Assembly (NCBI RefSeq): GCF_002483315.1
Contig: NZ_DLHR01000014.1
Span: 1 to 64,000 of the forward strand
DNA: 64,000 nt
Origin: Flavobacterium sp. UBA7663
GTDB taxonomy: Bacteria > Bacteroidota > Bacteroidia > Flavobacteriales > Flavobacteriaceae
Reading direction: 5' to 3'
Shown here: in pieces, positions 46,825-55,190 of the stretch
Position numbering within the stretch: position 1 is the stretch's first letter
Layout of the letters: each line of letters begins with the position of its first letter
Program-made: the position numbers and the translations under genes
The notes under the pieces: generated by a model
Told to the model about the DNA's origin: nothing
Databases searched by the model: none
Seen by the model: only the letters and a program-made list of their open reading frames with translations

Positions 46825-49125
46825 TTAGTGATTATGAGTTTCCTCTTCAACTGGGGCTAACTCTTCTATTTTATGATTCTCTTTTTTATCTTTAATTTTA
46901 AATCGCAATCCAGCATAGTACATGGCGCCAAAAGTTGGAGCATATATCATACTACTATCAAAATAAGTACCAAAAGGGTTTTCATTTTGAACAATTCCGT
47001 TCATTTGTTTGTAATTCGTCATATTTTCTCCTCCAACATACACTTCAAAAGTACTTGAAAATGTTCTCGTAATTTGAGCATTTAATGTTCCGAAAGCTGG
47101 TGCATATTCATCAAAACGATATTGTACTGGGTTTGATTGTGTATAAGGTAAGCGTTGTTCGCCTAACCAATTGTATGTAACATCAAACTTCCATTGTTGT
47201 CCTTTGTCTTTGATGTGTGTTTCGTATGCTAAATTTCCAAAAACTCTATGTTTTGCTTGCAAAGCCTTTTCCAATTGTCCTCTTATGAATTGCGTTTGCA
47301 CATCGTAATATTTATAAGCTGTTTTAAACGTTAAATGCGTTATCAAATCAATTGAAAATTCTGCTTGAAATGAATTCGCAAAACTATTTCCATCTAAGTT
47401 ATAAAACAATACTTCTTGTGGGGAATGATCCACATCTACAACCGCTTGATTTTGGAAATCGGTACGATAATAGTCTAAAATCACCTCAGCATCCTTTCCA
47501 GCTAATTTGAATTTTTGAATGAAACTTAAACCATAATTCCATGCAATTTCAGGATTTAACCCGTACAAACTTCCATCAGTATTCAAGATTGAGAAATTTC
47601 TGTTTGAAGCAAACAATTGTTGGTTTTCAGCAAAAATATTAGCCGCACGTTTTCCTCTTCCGGCTGAAGCTCTAATTACCGCTTCTTTCCAAGGATTGTA
47701 ACGAATATGTAATCTTGGCGTGATAAAAGTTCCTAAACGATTATGATTATCAACACGTGCTCCAGCAACTAAACTGAAATTATCGGTATTGTCATACGTA
47801 TATTCAAAAAAAGCACCAACCGAATTATCAATTCTTGAAAAATCGCGATTAAAATTCACATTTACAAATTCATTATAATCATCGTAAGTGAAATTTAAAC
47901 CTGTTGTGAATTTATTTTTGGTATTATTGATAATCGAATTGAACAATAAATTCGAATAAAAACTTTTTTGATGAATGTCATACTGACTTAAACCAAAATA
48001 CGATTCTTGTTTGTGTGATTGAAACGAGTTCTGAAATCCAAAACTTTGATATGGCATATCAGGAAAAACATAACCAGTTTTGTTTGAAATTTCAATTTTT
48101 TCAGTATTGATTTCACTTCCCCAAGCGTTTGTAGTTAATCTGTCCGTATCTGGATTGAAACTCATTTCACCAGCTTGTTTTTCATCGTTCATATAGCGAA
48201 CATTTAAAAAACTTACGATTCCATTTTCGGCATTGTTATATTGCCAACGGTTTAAAATATTGACTTGTTTTCCGATTGGACCATCTAAAAACCCATCATC
48301 ATTCATATCATTTTTTCCTACACGTGTATTTCCGTGTAAAAACAAAGTCGAGCTTAATTTATCAGTAAATTTATTATTGAAATGCGTATTGATTTCATAA
48401 CGTTCATCTTGCGAAGCATATGCATTTAAGAAAAACGGAATATCATTAGAAGGTTTTAAAACTTCGTAATTGATTTGGCCTGAAATACTTTCGTAACCGT
48501 TAATCACACTTCCTGCTCCTTTAGTAATTTGAATACTTTCTACCCAAGTTCCTGGCACAAAAGACAATCCGTAAGCTTGTGAAGCACCACGAACCGAAGG
48601 AATATTTTCTTCCGCAATCAAAATATAAGGACTTGTTAAACCTAACATTTTAATTTGACGATTTCCTGTTACGGCATCAGAAAAATTAACATCGATAGAT
48701 GGATTCGTACTAAAACTTTCAGACAAATTACAACAAGCCGCTTTCAACAACTCTTTTTGCCCCATTACTTGCACATTTTGAACTTTGTACAAGGAATGTT
48801 CGGTTCCTTTTTTGGTTTTGGTAATCGTTACTTCTTTCAATGTATTGACTTCTTTTAGAATAACAGAAATCGTGCTTGAAGTAATTTCAATTTTCTTAGT
48901 TTCAAAACCAATGTAACTCACCACTAAAAAAGTAGTTTCGGGAGATTTCTTTATAGAAAAATTTCCATTTTCATCTGTTGTAGTTCCAATTGCAGTATTG
49001 AACCAAAACACATTAGCTCCTAATAAAGGCTGATTATTTTCGTCTGTTACTATTCCTTTTACGGTTTCTTGCGAATAAATAAATTGAGAAACAAAGAATA
49101 GCAAAAACGCTATATTTTTAAACAT
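46825..49125 (-). CDS. TonB-dependent receptor, metal-linked
   Basis: The 766-residue outer-membrane receptor has a signal peptide (about 1-18, ending IYSQ), a carboxypeptidase-like domain (about 20-105, ETVKGIVTDENNQPLLGANV), a plug domain (about 110-225, with LKAACCNLSESFSTNPSIDV then AVTGNRQIKMLGL) and a 22-strand-type barrel. The ending is His/Glu-rich (EETHNH). The double Cys in the plug (AACCNL) and the HMA and HYC_CC_PP neighbours point to copper or another soft metal, rather than a sugar or siderophore. Substrate is inferred. Confidence 0.92.
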   Translation of the reverse strand: MFKNIAFLLFFVSQFIYSQETVKGIVTDENNQPLLGANVFWFNTAIGTTTDENGNFSIKKSPETTFLVVSYIGFETKKIEITSSTISVILKEVNTLKEVTITKTKKGTEHSLYKVQNVQVMGQKELLKAACCNLSESFSTNPSIDVNFSDAVTGNRQIKMLGLTSPYILIAEENIPSVRGASQAYGLSFVPGTWVESIQITKGAGSVINGYESISGQINYEVLKPSNDIPFFLNAYASQDERYEINTHFNNKFTDKLSSTLFLHGNTRVGKNDMNDDGFLDGPIGKQVNILNRWQYNNAENGIVSFLNVRYMNDEKQAGEMSFNPDTDRLTTNAWGSEINTEKIEISNKTGYVFPDMPYQSFGFQNSFQSHKQESYFGLSQYDIHQKSFYSNLLFNSIINNTKNKFTTGLNFTYDDYNEFVNVNFNRDFSRIDNSVGAFFEYTYDNTDNFSLVAGARVDNHNRLGTFITPRLHIRYNPWKEAVIRASAGRGKRAANIFAENQQLFASNRNFSILNTDGSLYGLNPEIAWNYGLSFIQKFKLAGKDAEVILDYYRTDFQNQAVVDVDHSPQEVLFYNLDGNSFANSFQAEFSIDLITHLTFKTAYKYYDVQTQFIRGQLEKALQAKHRVFGNLAYETHIKDKGQQWKFDVTYNWLGEQRLPYTQSNPVQYRFDEYAPAFGTLNAQITRTFSSTFEVYVGGENMTNYKQMNGIVQNENPFGTYFDSSMIYAPTFGAMYYAGLRFKIKDKKENHKIEELAPVEEETHNH

Positions 49126-49180
49126 AATAAGGTTATTTATTGTTATTAATTCTTTGATTTATAGAATAAAAAACAATAAA

Positions 49181-49588
49181 TTATGCGTAAAAAACCAATT
49201 GACAGTAGAGTTTGTAGAGTGGCGGCGCGTGAGAATCGCAATAAAAAGCCACTTCATTTGAAACGAAATTTTCTGATTCAAATGCAACGAAATTTGGTTT
49301 CCAATCAGCATTAAAAACCGCTTGTTCTAAATCTAATTGAAAGGTTTTAACCAATATATCATCGGTCTTTTTTTCAACTTTGATTAGTTTGTTGGAACAA
49401 CAAGAATCGTGAGAATCTTCTTTTGCACAACATAATTTTATATCCTCAACACAAGGTTCGTCTTCTTGATATTGAAAAGAAACTGATGCAATTTCATCTT
49501 TACAATAATGCACGGCAAAACTCAACCCTAAATTGGCAAGCAATACTAAGGAAGCTAATACAATACTTATGTGTTTTCTGAAATTCAT
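49181..49588 (-). CDS. HYC_CC_PP family protein
   Basis: The family name comes from its motifs, all seen here: HYC in SFAVHYCKDE, CC in KLCCAKED (and again DSCCSNK) and PP in HAPPLYKLYC. From the ATG at 49588 the 135-residue product begins with a signal peptide (MNFRKHISIVLASLVLLANL). A frame starting at 49645 adds 19 residues but would begin upstream of the -7 element at 49601-49594. Many Cys and His residues suggest metal binding outside the cytoplasm. First gene of a three-gene operon with the TonB receptor and the HMA protein. Confidence 0.85.
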   Translation of the reverse strand: MNFRKHISIVLASLVLLANLGLSFAVHYCKDEIASVSFQYQEDEPCVEDIKLCCAKEDSHDSCCSNKLIKVEKKTDDILVKTFQLDLEQAVFNADWKPNFVAFESENFVSNEVAFYCDSHAPPLYKLYCQLVFYA

Positions 49589-49593
49589 CGGAG

Positions 49594-49601
49594 CAAAAGT
49601 A
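49594..49601 (-). promoter_or_regulatory. -7 element TACTTTTG of the HYC_CC_PP operon
   Basis: On the minus strand TACTTTTG (49601-49594) matches TAnnTTTG. Transcription would begin only a few bases before the ATG at 49588, so the mRNA would be nearly leaderless. The element lies within or just before the end of the upstream nuclease gene. Confidence 0.45.
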
Positions 49602-49634
49602 GGAAATTGAATTTTAATTTGCGTTAATTTTAAT

Positions 49635-50990
49635 CTAAATTTCAATGACTTGCCCTAAAAACGGAACTTGAGCATCAAAACCATATTGTTCTTGGACTTT
49701 TAATCGCAATTCATCAGCCGCTTCATTTTCGCCATGAACTAAGAATACTTTTTTAGGTTTGGTTTCCAATTCGGATAACCAATTCAGTAAATCTTTTTGA
49801 TCTCCATGAGCGGATAAACTTTCAATCAATAGAATATTCGCTTGAACAGGATAATATTTTCCGTAAATTTTAATTTCTTGAGCGCCTTCTAATAATTTTC
49901 TGCCACGTGTTCCTTCGGCTTGATAACCTACCAGCGTTACCGTAGTTTCTGGTTTATCGATTAATCTTTCCAAATACGATAAAACTCTTCCTCCAGTAAT
50001 CATACCACTTGCTGCGATAACTACTTTTGGTTGTTTATCATAAACTGCATTCATGCTGTCTTTGTAATCAGAAATTAGGGTAAAAACTTTGCACATTTCG
50101 TCGCAATCTTCAAAAGATAATTTATGCCATGTGCGATTATCTTTAAAAACATCTAAAACGCTAATTCCCATTGGCGTATCGATGATGTAAGGCATATTTG
50201 GAATACGTTCTTCTTTTTTTAATTGCCAAATTAAATACATCATAGTTTGCACACGTTCTACCGCAAAACTTGGAATTATAACTGTTCCGCCTTTGTTGAA
50301 CGTATTATTTATGATGGTTTCCAATTCAAATAACGCATTAGTTTGTGGATGAAGGCGATTTCCGTAGGTACTTTCTAAAAAAACATAATCTGCTTTTTTT
50401 GGTTTTTTAGACGGAAACATCAACACATCATCATCTTGACCAATATCACCGGAGAAAACCAAAACTTTTCCGTCGATGGTTAATTCAATTGAACAAGCGC
50501 CTAAAATATGACTTGCATAAAAGAATTTGAAAGAAACATCATCATCTAATTTCACATCCAAATCTTTTTCCACAACTCTGAATTTCGGAATTACAGCATC
50601 TACTTCGGACTCTGTATATAACGGTTCGGCTGGGTCATGTTTTGAAAAATGTTCTTCATTGGCTTTTTTAGCTTCCTCTTCCTGAATTTTCGCACTATCA
50701 TACAAAATCAATCGCGAAATTTCTTTTGTTGGTCGTGTGCAGAAAATTTTTCCTTTAAAACCTTCATTAACGAATTTGGGCAACCAACCACAATGATCTA
50801 AATGCCCATGAGTAAGCAATACAAAATCAATCGTTTCAGGTAAAATGGATAGCGGCTCACGATTTAATTCGCGCAATGATTTTATGCCTTGAAACATCCC
50901 ACAATCAATCAGAATTCGGAGATTATTGTGTTCGATTAACGTTTTTGAACCCGTTACAGTTCCTGCTCCGCCTAAAAAATGAATTTTCAT
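49635..50990 (-). CDS. Metallo-beta-lactamase / beta-CASP nuclease
   Basis: The 451-residue protein has the metal-binding motif LTHGHLDHCGWLP (HxHxDH) near residue 58, further His/Asp ligands (FYASHILGACSIEL and VFSGDIGQDDD), a beta-CASP insert with GGTVIIPSFAVERVQ, and an RMMBL-type end (VLSYLERL, GYQAEGTRGRKLL, SAHGDQKDLLNWL, FLVHGE). It resembles the YSH1/RNase J-like branch acting on RNA. It follows the ATP-cone nuclease gene by 10 bases on the same strand, so the two may be expressed together. Confidence 0.92.
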   Translation of the reverse strand: MKIHFLGGAGTVTGSKTLIEHNNLRILIDCGMFQGIKSLRELNREPLSILPETIDFVLLTHGHLDHCGWLPKFVNEGFKGKIFCTRPTKEISRLILYDSAKIQEEEAKKANEEHFSKHDPAEPLYTESEVDAVIPKFRVVEKDLDVKLDDDVSFKFFYASHILGACSIELTIDGKVLVFSGDIGQDDDVLMFPSKKPKKADYVFLESTYGNRLHPQTNALFELETIINNTFNKGGTVIIPSFAVERVQTMMYLIWQLKKEERIPNMPYIIDTPMGISVLDVFKDNRTWHKLSFEDCDEMCKVFTLISDYKDSMNAVYDKQPKVVIAASGMITGGRVLSYLERLIDKPETTVTLVGYQAEGTRGRKLLEGAQEIKIYGKYYPVQANILLIESLSAHGDQKDLLNWLSELETKPKKVFLVHGENEAADELRLKVQEQYGFDAQVPFLGQVIEI

Positions 50991-51000
50991 GATTTTTGCT

Positions 51001-51825
51001 TTAATTTGTTAATTGATTCGCTTCTTTTAAAACATTTATAGTTCGATTATGACTTAACTCGATGGTTTTTAAATAATCGGGATGTTGAATTAAATCATTT
51101 ATGGTAATACAATCTAAAATCAACAATTGGTCTTTTTCTGCTTTGGTTAAAGTGGTTAAACAAGTTACAGGATAAACTCGAAAACGATCAACCAAATCTT
51201 TGATACCATTTTTTTGAGGATAATCCCAACTCAACATACTCAAACCGGAACATTCTCCAAACTGAATTGCATCTGTGGTAAACTTGTTGTTGGTTACAAT
51301 GATACACTTTGAAATACTTCGTTTTGCAGAAAACAAATCGTACTTTTTATCTTTTACATCATTGAATCGAGACAAAATATACATGGGAACTTTTACATCA
51401 CTTTTTGCATCTTGCCCTGAATGAAATTTGCATTCAATCATAGAAACCACATCGTTTTTGAGAAGCAATATGTCTATTTCATGAGAAATACATTTTCCAT
51501 TAAGTGTAATACCAACTTTAGTTTGAAAACCTTGCTCTTTCATGACTTTAGCAATAAATTTCTCAAAGAAAAATCCTGCAGGGCCAAGTCCTAACAAGGC
51601 AGTTCTTAGATTGTATCGAGCGGCATGAACGTTAGAAATGTTTTTTAATAGCTGATAAGCACGCTTATAGATTTTTTTCGAGGAAATGCCCTCATACATT
51701 TCGCTTTCAATTTCCTTAACAATGGTTTCTGCCATAGCTTGGTCGGCTCCTGATTTTCGGAGTGAATTAATTAGTTTCTGTTCATCGTAATGAACTAATT
51801 CACCTGAGTATTTTGTAACTTTCAT
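51001..51825 (-). CDS. ATP-cone plus PD-(D/E)XK nuclease-like protein
   Basis: The 274-residue protein starts with an ATP-cone domain (about 1-90, MKVTKYSGELVHYDEQKLIN and VHAARYNLRTALLGLGP), known as the nucleotide-sensing module of ribonucleotide reductases and NrdR. It continues with an Mrr-like restriction fold (about 95-200) carrying EIDIL and MIECKFH, the D...ExK nuclease pattern. The last 70 residues are helical (DQLLILDCITINDLIQHP). ATP binding may control nuclease action. The ATG at 51825 is chosen over a TTG at 51831. It is directly upstream of the beta-CASP nuclease gene. Confidence 0.83.
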   Translation of the reverse strand: MKVTKYSGELVHYDEQKLINSLRKSGADQAMAETIVKEIESEMYEGISSKKIYKRAYQLLKNISNVHAARYNLRTALLGLGPAGFFFEKFIAKVMKEQGFQTKVGITLNGKCISHEIDILLLKNDVVSMIECKFHSGQDAKSDVKVPMYILSRFNDVKDKKYDLFSAKRSISKCIIVTNNKFTTDAIQFGECSGLSMLSWDYPQKNGIKDLVDRFRVYPVTCLTTLTKAEKDQLLILDCITINDLIQHPDYLKTIELSHNRTINVLKEANQLTN

Positions 51826-51858
51826 AATCAAAAGATTATTACATAAAGATACAAAAAA

Positions 51859-52302
51859 TTAGCGAGTTAACTGCTGATAATAAAAAGCTGGAATAAAAAG
51901 CACTAAAAATAAAGGCTGAATTAAAAAACGTCTGATGTAGAACAAAATCAAATAATCAGGTTGATTAGAAAAATGAAGTAATCCGAAAAAAATTGCGACT
52001 AAAACTAAAAAAAGAAAAAGAAATAAATATCCTGAAAAAACCATCAACTGTTTTTCATTGAACAATAATCGAATTATTATCAATGAAAAAAAGGTGTTTA
52101 AAGTGTATCGCAAAAGCAAATTCAAAAACAACAAAAACTGATCTAAATTAGGTAATGGTTTGTTTTGATAATCCGTTTTAAAAAATGACAAGAAAGGATC
52201 ATAAAACAATTGGTCCTCAAAGGCTCTGACTAAAATTAGTCCCAAGAGCGCTAATCCTATAAAAAAAAGTCTTCTTTTATTTTTAATTAGTTCTCTTAAC
52301 AT
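51859..52302 (-). CDS. Exosortase F system-associated membrane protein
   Basis: The 147-residue protein has about four membrane helices (GLALLGLILVRAF, LNLLLRYTLNTFFSLIIIRLL, YLFLFLFLVLVAIFFGLLHF, LVLFIPAFYYQ) and no catalytic motif. Its start lies 20 bases inside the upstream XrtF gene, the usual close linkage for the exosortase F companion. It is presumed to be a subunit or helper of XrtF. Confidence 0.82.
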   Translation of the reverse strand: MLRELIKNKRRLFFIGLALLGLILVRAFEDQLFYDPFLSFFKTDYQNKPLPNLDQFLLFLNLLLRYTLNTFFSLIIIRLLFNEKQLMVFSGYLFLFLFLVLVAIFFGLLHFSNQPDYLILFYIRRFLIQPLFLVLFIPAFYYQQLTR

Positions 52303-52843
52303 AGCCTGAAAATTTGGTTACCCATAAAATCCACAAAACAAATACAACTCCATAAATAAAAAGAGGGAAAATAGTACCGTGTAAAAGTTCTTCATATTGC
52401 GGATAGTAATACAATGCAAAAGACAATAATGCAATTCTAATAACGTTCAAAACATGTATCAAAACAACTCCAAAAACAATAAATAGCAAAGTTTTTTTCC
52501 ACTGAGTTGAAAATGCAAAAACGAATGCTGCAAACAAGATCATTACACTTACCGCATTGCACCCTTCAATAACTCTTGCCACATATTTTTCTTTGTAAAA
52601 AATTTTTAACGAAGGTTCTTTATCATGCTTTATAGATTCTGCATCATCAGTAAAAAACAACATAAATTGTTTGGTCTGATTTGAAACTATTTCTGTAAAA
52701 TAATCCACCTCATTTTTTACCACATCATATTGACTCAAATACATTTTATAAATAAATGTAAAGACAACATAAAAAAGTAAAAACTTAATTAAAAAAGCAA
52801 AAAAAGGTTTATATTGGTTAATGGTGTTTTTCAAAACGTACAT
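52283..52843 (-). CDS. xrtF: Exosortase family protein XrtF
   Basis: Exosortases are membrane transpeptidase-like enzymes that process proteins with a C-terminal sorting tag. The 186-residue product has several membrane helices and the expected catalytic trio: C95 in VIEGCNAVS, R136 in NVIRIALL and H155 in ELLHGTIFP. The ATG at 52843 is preferred to a TTG at 52852. It overlaps its companion gene by 20 bases. The substrate proteins are not in this window. Confidence 0.88.
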   Translation of the reverse strand: MYVLKNTINQYKPFFAFLIKFLLFYVVFTFIYKMYLSQYDVVKNEVDYFTEIVSNQTKQFMLFFTDDAESIKHDKEPSLKIFYKEKYVARVIEGCNAVSVMILFAAFVFAFSTQWKKTLLFIVFGVVLIHVLNVIRIALLSFALYYYPQYEELLHGTIFPLFIYGVVFVLWILWVTKFSGYVKRTN

Positions 52844-52883
52844 TTTTAACAAAAATATAGATTTTTTTATAGTATAGAATAAA

Positions 52884-52891
52884 TACTTTTG
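52884..52891 (+). promoter_or_regulatory. -7 element TACTTTTG of the GAF-domain gene
   Basis: TACTTTTG matches TAnnTTTG; the ATG at 52907 is 16 bases downstream. No TTG is seen at the -33 distance. Confidence 0.5.
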
Positions 52892-52906
52892 TAAAAAAAT
52901 ACAACT

Positions 52907-53362
52907 ATGACATTTGAAGAATTAAAACCAATTGTTTCGAGCATTATTGAAAAAGAAAATGCTACTCGCGATGAGAAACTGAAAGAAATTTGTCAACTAT
53001 TAAGTGATAACGTTAGTTATTATGATTGGGTGGGATTTTATTTTGCAAATCACGAAGCTAAAACACTACACTTAGGTCCTTACGTAGGTGCCGAAACCGA
53101 TCACACTGTTATACCATTTGGAAAAGGAATTTGCGGACAAGTTGCGGAATCAAATGCAAATTTTGTGGTTCCTGATGTTCAAGCACAAGATAATTATATT
53201 GCTTGTAGTTTTACTGTAAAATCAGAAATTGTGGTTCCTTTATTCGTTAACGGAGTTAATATTGGACAAATTGACATTGATTCACATGTTTTAGACCCTT
53301 TTACAGCAGCAGATGAACGCTTTTTAGAATTTGTTAATGAAGAAGTCGCAAAATTATTTTAA
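52907..53362 (+). CDS. GAF-domain protein, likely free methionine-R-sulfoxide reductase
   Basis: The 151-residue protein is a single GAF domain. It has C76 (FGKGICGQV) and C100 (YIACSF), separated by 24 residues like two of the catalytic cysteines of E. coli fRMsr (C94 and C118), and the family stretch SEIVVPLFVNGVNIGQIDID followed by SH. The third E. coli cysteine (C84) has no counterpart. It would reduce free methionine-R-sulfoxide in the cytoplasm. It is a single gene, divergent from xrtF. Confidence 0.85.
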   Translation: MTFEELKPIVSSIIEKENATRDEKLKEICQLLSDNVSYYDWVGFYFANHEAKTLHLGPYVGAETDHTVIPFGKGICGQVAESNANFVVPDVQAQDNYIACSFTVKSEIVVPLFVNGVNIGQIDIDSHVLDPFTAADERFLEFVNEEVAKLF

Positions 53363-53390
53363 GTTATAAATAAAGTTTGACTCTTTTTTA

Positions 53391-53398
53391 TACATTTG
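53391..53398 (+). promoter_or_regulatory. -7 element TACATTTG of the antiporter gene
   Basis: TACATTTG matches TAnnTTTG and lies 33 bases before the ATG at 53432. Confidence 0.45.
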
Positions 53399-53431
53399 TC
53401 GTGATTATAACTAATTCGACTCTCGCTATTT

Positions 53432-54664
53432 ATGGAATTTAATGTCCCAAGTTTAGAGCTTCCTTTCTTTGCTAATTTATTGCTATTATTAGTATTGGCA
53501 AGATTTTTTGGCGAAATCATGGAACGTTTTAAACAACCTGCTATGATTGGTGAAATTTTAGCTGGTGTACTTTTAGGGCCAACGATTTTAAATTTCATTC
53601 ATCGTACCGAAGAGTTAAAAGTAATTTCTGAATTAGGTGTTTTCTTATTGGTAATCATTGCTGGTTTAGAAATTAACTTGGACGAAATAGTGAAATCGAT
53701 GAAAGGTAGAAACATTGTAATTTCTCTTTTAGCCTTTTTTATACCGATTACTTCAGGTTTTTTTGTGGGTCGTTATTTCGAATTAGACGTTATGTCAACC
53801 ATTTTCATTGGATTGTGTGTTGCCATTACAGCATTACCTGTAAGTATTCGTATTTTGATGGATTTAGGCAAACTGAATTCGTCAGTCGGACAAAAAATAA
53901 TTTCGGTTGCAATTTTTGATGACGTTATTGCGCTTACTATTTTAGGAATATTATTAGATATAAAAGATGTTGAACAAACGTTTACTAACATTACTAATGC
54001 TACGCTAATAACCCTTTTAAAATTGAGCTGCTTTCTTATTTTAGTAATTGCAACCTATAGAGTAATCCGCAATGTATCAAGAGAAGAAAATTTAATCGAA
54101 AACAAATTAAATAAGATTATATCCGTATTAAAAGGAAAAGAATCGCTTTTTGCTGTGTTTTTCGTATTCATCTTAATTTTTGCTACGATAACAGAAAGTA
54201 TTGGTTTGCATTTCATTATTGGAGCCTTTTTTGCTTCCATGCTAATTTCAAAAGAATTGGTAGGTGAAAAACATTTGAATACGTTTCACAATACCACAAA
54301 TAGTATGGCAATGGGATTTTTAGCTCCTATTTTCTTTGCAGGAATTGGGCTAGAATTTCAATTTTCGTCCATTGAAAACTATCCATTATTATTTGCCATA
54401 ATTGCTGTTTCTTTTTTATCAAAAATTATTGGTGGATATGTTGGTGGTCGATTTGCAAGATTAGATCACAATGTATCCATGGCACTTGGATTTGGCTTAA
54501 ACGCCCGAGGTATTATGGAATTAGTTATTGCTAATATCGCTTACAAAGCAGGAATTATCAATACCGAAATCTTTTCGATGCTTGTTATTATGGGACTTAT
54601 AACTACGTTAGCAACACCATTTTTATTAAAAAGAGCCTTCAAAGCGATAGACAAAATAGCTTAA
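53432..54664 (+). CDS. Cation:proton antiporter (CPA2-type)
   Basis: The 410-residue protein has about 12 membrane helices, including RFKQPAMIGEILAGVLLGPT near the N-terminus, a typical Na+(K+)/H+ exchanger motif, LISELGVFLLVIIAGLEI-like helices, IFDDVIALTILGIL (the paired Asp residues of CPA antiporters) and GFGLNARGIMELVIANIAY. It has no C-terminal TrkA-N domain, so it is a bare exchanger. Ion preference is unknown. Confidence 0.92.
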   Translation: MEFNVPSLELPFFANLLLLLVLARFFGEIMERFKQPAMIGEILAGVLLGPTILNFIHRTEELKVISELGVFLLVIIAGLEINLDEIVKSMKGRNIVISLLAFFIPITSGFFVGRYFELDVMSTIFIGLCVAITALPVSIRILMDLGKLNSSVGQKIISVAIFDDVIALTILGILLDIKDVEQTFTNITNATLITLLKLSCFLILVIATYRVIRNVSREENLIENKLNKIISVLKGKESLFAVFFVFILIFATITESIGLHFIIGAFFASMLISKELVGEKHLNTFHNTTNSMAMGFLAPIFFAGIGLEFQFSSIENYPLLFAIIAVSFLSKIIGGYVGGRFARLDHNVSMALGFGLNARGIMELVIANIAYKAGIINTEIFSMLVIMGLITTLATPFLLKRAFKAIDKIA

Positions 54665-54718
54665 TTTTTTTATTTGAAAATAATTCTGAATTCATAATCC
54701 ATAATTCTAAATTATTTT

Positions 54719-54726
54719 TATCTTTG
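54719..54726 (+). promoter_or_regulatory. -7 element TATCTTTG of rpsO
   Basis: TATCTTTG matches TAnnTTTG and lies 56 bases before the rpsO ATG. Confidence 0.5.
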
Positions 54727-54782
54727 CATCCGAATTGCAACCATACAATTCATACATAATAATCATTTAAAATAATATTAGC

Positions 54783-55052
54783 ATGTACTTGTCTAAAGAA
54801 ACTAAAGCTGAAATCTTCGCTAAACACGGAGGAAAAGCTGAAAACACTGGATCTGCTGAAGGGCAAATCGCATTATTTACATTCAGAATTACTCACTTAA
54901 CTGAGCACTTGAAAAAAAATCGTCACGATTATAACACTGAGCGCTCATTAGTACTTTTAGTAGGTAAAAGAAGAAGTCTTCTTGATTACTTAAAAAAGAA
55001 AGATATCAACAGATATCGTGAGATTATTAAAGAATTAGGTATTAGAAAATAA
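54783..55052 (+). CDS. rpsO: 30S ribosomal protein S15 (uS15)
   Basis: S15 binds 16S rRNA early in assembly. The 89-residue product has the family pattern GSAEGQIALFTFRITHLTEH, LKKNRHDYNTERSL and GKRRSLLDYLKKKDINRYRE. It is followed by a terminator and then pnp, the usual rpsO-pnp neighbourhood. Confidence 0.98.
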   Translation: MYLSKETKAEIFAKHGGKAENTGSAEGQIALFTFRITHLTEHLKKNRHDYNTERSLVLLVGKRRSLLDYLKKKDINRYREIIKELGIRK

Positions 55053-55058
55053 TCAACT

Positions 55059-55082
55059 AAAGGGGCTTCGTGCCCCTTTTTG
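55059..55082 (+). terminator. Terminator of rpsO
   Basis: AAAGGGGC (55059-55066) pairs with GCCCCTTTT (55072-55080) around a TTCGT loop, followed by Ts. It starts 7 bases after the stop. Confidence 0.85.
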
Positions 55083-55190
55083 TTTTATTTATATTGACAG
55101 AAAAAGTTTGGTTTTTCATTGGGTTACAAACAACTACACACACAACAACAACACAACTGACCCTTTGTTTAATTTAGAATTAAAAAATTT

